Positions 60,759 through 64,000 of a stretch of 64,000 bases of DNA are shown in pieces. Source of the DNA: Oreohelix idahoensis (lineage: Eukaryota > Mollusca > Gastropoda > Stylommatophora > Oreohelicidae). The stretch covers positions 186,001-250,000 of the forward strand of contig JAMPIV010009930.1 of assembly GCA_024509875.1 (NCBI GenBank), given 5' to 3'. Below the pieces are notes generated by a model that did not search any database, was not told the DNA's origin, and saw only the letters and a list, made by a program, of their open reading frames with translations. Numbering within the stretch: the stretch's first letter is position 1; every line of letters begins with the position of its first letter. Made by a program: the position numbers and the translations under genes.

Positions 60759-62750
60759 CGGAGTTTCAAACGTCGATTTATTGGTTGTATGTTTTTCACC
60801 CTGGTCAAAGTTGGGGAACTATGTCTTAACTTTGCTGTGTCAGGTTGATTAGGGGTTATCTCCCTTTTTGGTTCATTCATTGTGTTTGACCTTTAGGGTC
60901 AAAGGTAAACAGTTCTGGGCTATTTGCCATGCGCAGTTGTTGCGCGCAAAATTAGACTTCCGTCAGGTAAAGTGCGGACTGGCTTCTGTAGGACGTGAAT
61001 GTCCGTTGTATCCTGGGGAAGGAAAATCTTCCAAGTGACTGCGTTGTCAGTTTTCCCCAGTGATTTACTGTACGTCAGGAATGACGACAGTGTTATTTCT
61101 TATGTTCTGAGGATTCGTTTCAAGGTAACACCGACTTTATCATTACTACGCATTCGGTTGCAGAATTTGTTAAAGGCTTACCTAGCCTGTGAGAACAGCT
61201 CACAGTTCCTGTAATGCAGAACTTATATTTTGTGCTCAAGGTAGCTATTTAAGACTATTCGTCTTTATATGATCAGAAGTCCAGTGTCGAAGTTATATAA
61301 GGTGGAAACCGCAGATTGGCGGTATATTTATACAAACATTATAGCAGGGTTGATGCAACCTGCTTATGAAGAGTACACAGCTGACGTCATATCGAGGTCT
61401 GTGTAATGGCCACTATTCTACCGCATGAAAAGATGTAACTGGCGTGTTATGCCAAGTTGAACGACGGCCCTGGTAATAGGATTACATGAGTTAAGGGCTC
61501 GTCCATTGTGTGACGGAGTTATTAAGGTATCTGACGCGTTCAGTCAGGGATATCAAAGCGGCATTATGAACTGTACATTAAAGAACATACCACTATTGAC
61601 CATGCCCACATATTTGAATGTTCACCAGCCTTAGAATGCCTGATATGTACCAAGCGATTTCAATTAACATGATGTACGTGAACCTGTTTACATTGACTGT
61701 TCCTGTGTGATTCTACTGTTAGTCCTGTCAATAAATGTATGAACTGTCACCAGTAGTTTCAACCATCATTGGCTTCAGTACGAGTGTGACTGGGTGTATT
61801 GTGTAACTAGATATGAGCCTAAACGCATTCGCGACTACACACCCATGTCTCTCATGATCATCATCATCGTACAAGGACCATGTAAGCTGTCAGTGTGAGT
61901 GACCCAGATCTTCACCGCACCAGTACACTGTTCAGGTGACATCGACACGCGTACCTGGCCAACTACATATCAACATTTGCGTCACATAAAAAAACCAACT
62001 AACATTTCTGGTGGCCATTACATTTCTGGCCTTAACATTTCTGGTAGGCCAGTTCTGTGGGCTTTACGGCTTCAATTTTGGTTTCGGCTACAGATTAGAA
62101 CGATCAAGGTTGACAGCTATAAATAACACACATCCGTAGTACTCTACATTTCCAAGTTTTGGCTATACAGGACAGTAGAAATAGGTCATCGACTGTTGAC
62201 CCACATAAACAGTGTTAGCATCTATGTGATAATGCTACATGAACCACAGTTGGTACAAGTACTGGAGTTGGCATCTAGGCAATATTTCTACGTGGACCAC
62301 AGCTGCACACAAGTCAAACAGTACCGCTGGTTGTTTACACGTTACAGTCAACAGATTCTTCAACGTCTAAACGTTCAAGTCACGTAGTTCGAGGTCAAGT
62401 GATTTTTTGTAAACAATACCGTCGACGAACTGTTTCAACATTGGGCCTCAAGTCTCAACTATTCATCGAGAAGGTCATAGTGACTTTATGTTCCTGGAGA
62501 CCACTACATGTTATTGTGGATCTAACAATCATTGCGTGCTTGACATTGTACTCCCGTGTTGACAAAAGCAAGAGAGTTACTATATTGTTATTTGTAACTA
62601 AACTTTGTTTGCAACACATTCCATTATATGCAATGTTATATGTTACTTGTAATATTGTGGTGTATTTTTCTGTTGTTTTCAGCGGGTTTTGGTTGGGAAA
62701 GGTGACTCCTTTAGATCATACCACGTAACAGAGGTTGTCTATTGAGAGAG
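60759..62750. other. No gene seen; probable LTR of the right-hand Gmr1-like element somewhere within
   Basis: Short frames only. AATAAA near 61731 and an ACATTTCTGG motif repeated three times at 61997-62045 may belong to an LTR or primer-binding region. Limits are unclear. Confidence 0.3.
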
Positions 62751-63268
62751 TTTTCTGTAGGGACTGCAAATTTTCTTAACTGGGATTTGCTAGCGACAAT
62801 TGTTGCTATTTACGTTTAGCTGTGACAAGATTTGTTAGTGTTGTTTTCGTTATTTTTTCCATTCTTTGATTTACGATTTGTTTTGTTTGTATCTGTTCGT
62901 CTCTCCTTCCTTTCATTTATTTCTTTACACCTTTTTTGTTTATAACAGTGTTGTCATTTGTCTTGTTTACTTTTCGCAGTCATCATTACACATTTTTGTA
63001 ACATTTTCCTTAGTTTCGCTGTATTGTTTATTTGACTTCTGCAAACGTTTTCGGTTGTTGTTCTGTATCTTTGTCCTTGTATTTATTATTGTCATACACA
63101 GTCTACATACATATACTTGGTCAATATTATTATTATTGTTATTAATATGATACACTATTCATATTGAGATTATTGATAGAATATTATTATAAAGAAACAA
63201 GGTAACCATACAAGGTCTTTGACTAAGACTTGTCTCTCAAAGAGAGTGAAATAAACTGAAGTGAGTAT

Positions 63269-63309
63269 ACAAGTCTAATATTAAAGACTTGTCTCCCATT
63301 GAAGTGGGA
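63269..63309 (+). promoter_or_regulatory. Leader hairpin module of the Gmr1-like family
   Basis: ACAAGTCT..AGACTTGT and TCCCA..TGGGA arms, equivalent to 4701-4740 and 4848-4887 in the other copy; about 50 bp before the gag ATG. Confidence 0.55.
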
Positions 63310-63358
63310 TAAGGTAATTTATTTAATTTTTTTCAGGTTACTGATTTCATTAGACAGA

Positions 63359-64000
63359 ATGTCTACACTGGAATACTTCATTGGACAAGGGAAATCCCTT
63401 GGCAAGTCTGGTAAAGAATTAGAAGAATTCGCGACTGCTCAATTCGTCATAGCATTGAAGTCAGAAGAAAAGAGACAAAAAAGACGAAAATAAATTGAAA
63501 GCAGAAACTGAACAAAAGAAAGCAGAAGCGGAGCAAAAGAAGATAGATGCTGAGAATTTAAGATTGCAGATGCAAGCTGAACAAAAGAAGATAGATGCTG
63601 AGAATTTAAGGTTGCAAATGCAAGCTGCTGCAGAGGAAAGAAAATTTCAAGCTGCTGCTGAACAAAGAAAACTTCAAGCAGAGGAAAGAAAATTTCAAGC
63701 TGCTGCAGAGGAAAGAAAACTTCAAGCAGAGGAAAGAAAACTTCAAGCTGCTGCAGAGGAAAGAAAACTTCAAGCAGAGGAAAGAAATTTCAGGCAGAGG
63801 CGGAAAATAGAAGATTGGATAGGGAAGCCGAGGAAAGGAAAGAGAAACAGAAAATGGAACATGAGGAAAGACTCGCAACTTTGGAATTAGAGAAATTGAA
63901 AGTGACAAATATGGGTGCTCATCAAGCAACTTTGGGTACGACAAAGGAGTTTGCTAGTAAGATACAATTACCTCATTTCAATCCTTTAAAGGACGACATA
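63359..64000 (+). CDS. Gag of the second Gmr1-like element (partial, frame breaks)
   Basis: Starts MSTLEYFIGQGKSLGKSGKE, closely matching the first copy. After about 44 codons a surplus A in an A-run near 63480 ends the frame; it resumes as a Lys/Glu/Ala/Gln coiled coil with an AAAEERKLQAEERKLQ-type repeat (63495-63780), shifts again near 63788 through a missing A, and continues with ENRRLDREAEERKEK to LPHFNPLKDD at the window end. The first break lies at the same place as in the other copy. Confidence 0.8.

Larger units (their letters stand above)
62751..64000 (+). mobile_element. Second Gmr1-like Gypsy element, 5' end
   Basis: The leader from about 62751 (CTGTAGGGACTGCAAATTTT, GATTTGCTAGCGACAA) aligns with the minus-strand leader of the element at 1-5330, as do the gag start and coiled coil. 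It runs off the right edge. The two elements point away from each other. Confidence 0.85.

Overview
The window looks like animal nuclear DNA, most likely from a mollusc (a gastropod would fit). It has spliced exons of a secreted MACPF/perforin-like protein, several tRNA-headed SINEs, many LINE 3' ends each with its own short tandem tail, two Ty3/Gypsy lineages, hAT-like and mariner DNA transposons, and long micro- and minisatellites. The species assignment is an inference. No bacterial operon, CRISPR array, rRNA or genuine tRNA gene was seen. Nearly every long open frame here is either transposon protein or a by-product of tandem repeats.

Layout. 1-5.3 kb: the 5' half of a Gypsy element on the minus strand with the unusual order gag-protease-integrase-reverse transcriptase (Gmr1-like). 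The 5' end of a second member of the same family lies on the plus strand at 62.75-64 kb, so both edges of the window run into relatives of one family. 6-16.8 kb: mostly non-coding DNA with LINE fragments, one SINE and a 1.8-kb (GTA)-rich minisatellite. 16.8-22.7 kb: 21-bp and 45-bp minisatellites carrying a fold-back insertion, three SINEs with perfect target-site duplications (TSDs) and LINE scraps. 23.4-25.1 kb: a non-autonomous hAT-like element with two nested LINE ends. 25.5-26.8 kb: the 5' exons of a MACPF-type host gene. 28-41.5 kb: a 53-bp minisatellite that received two insertions, a 577-bp LINE-derived element (28088-28664) and a complete 12,061-bp Gypsy element (29268-41328) with 99%-identical LTRs and no gag gene. 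41.9-42.1 kb: another MACPF exon. 42.6-50.0 kb: a nearly full-length RNase H-bearing LINE on the minus strand, split by a 2,953-bp DNA transposon with a TTCA duplication. 50-58 kb: LINE fragments, a (TA)n run and large (ATCT)/(ATCC) arrays fused to a CR1/Jockey-like LINE that is itself split by a second LINE-derived insertion. 58.6-58.7 kb: a further MACPF exon. 59-60.8 kb: a (GATA)n array and a truncated mariner.

The only host gene supported is the MACPF-like locus, spread over about 33 kb with introns made largely of transposons. Its 5' exon set (25505-26811) and its second exon set (41867-58735) appear to cover partly the same protein segment, which suggests two paralogous units or alternative exons. 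Most interesting for follow-up: the gag-less Gypsy element with its 4.2-kb non-coding 3' block, the LINE-derived pair sharing both termini, the conserved hairpins in the Gmr1-like leaders, and the unclassified TTCA-duplicating transposon.
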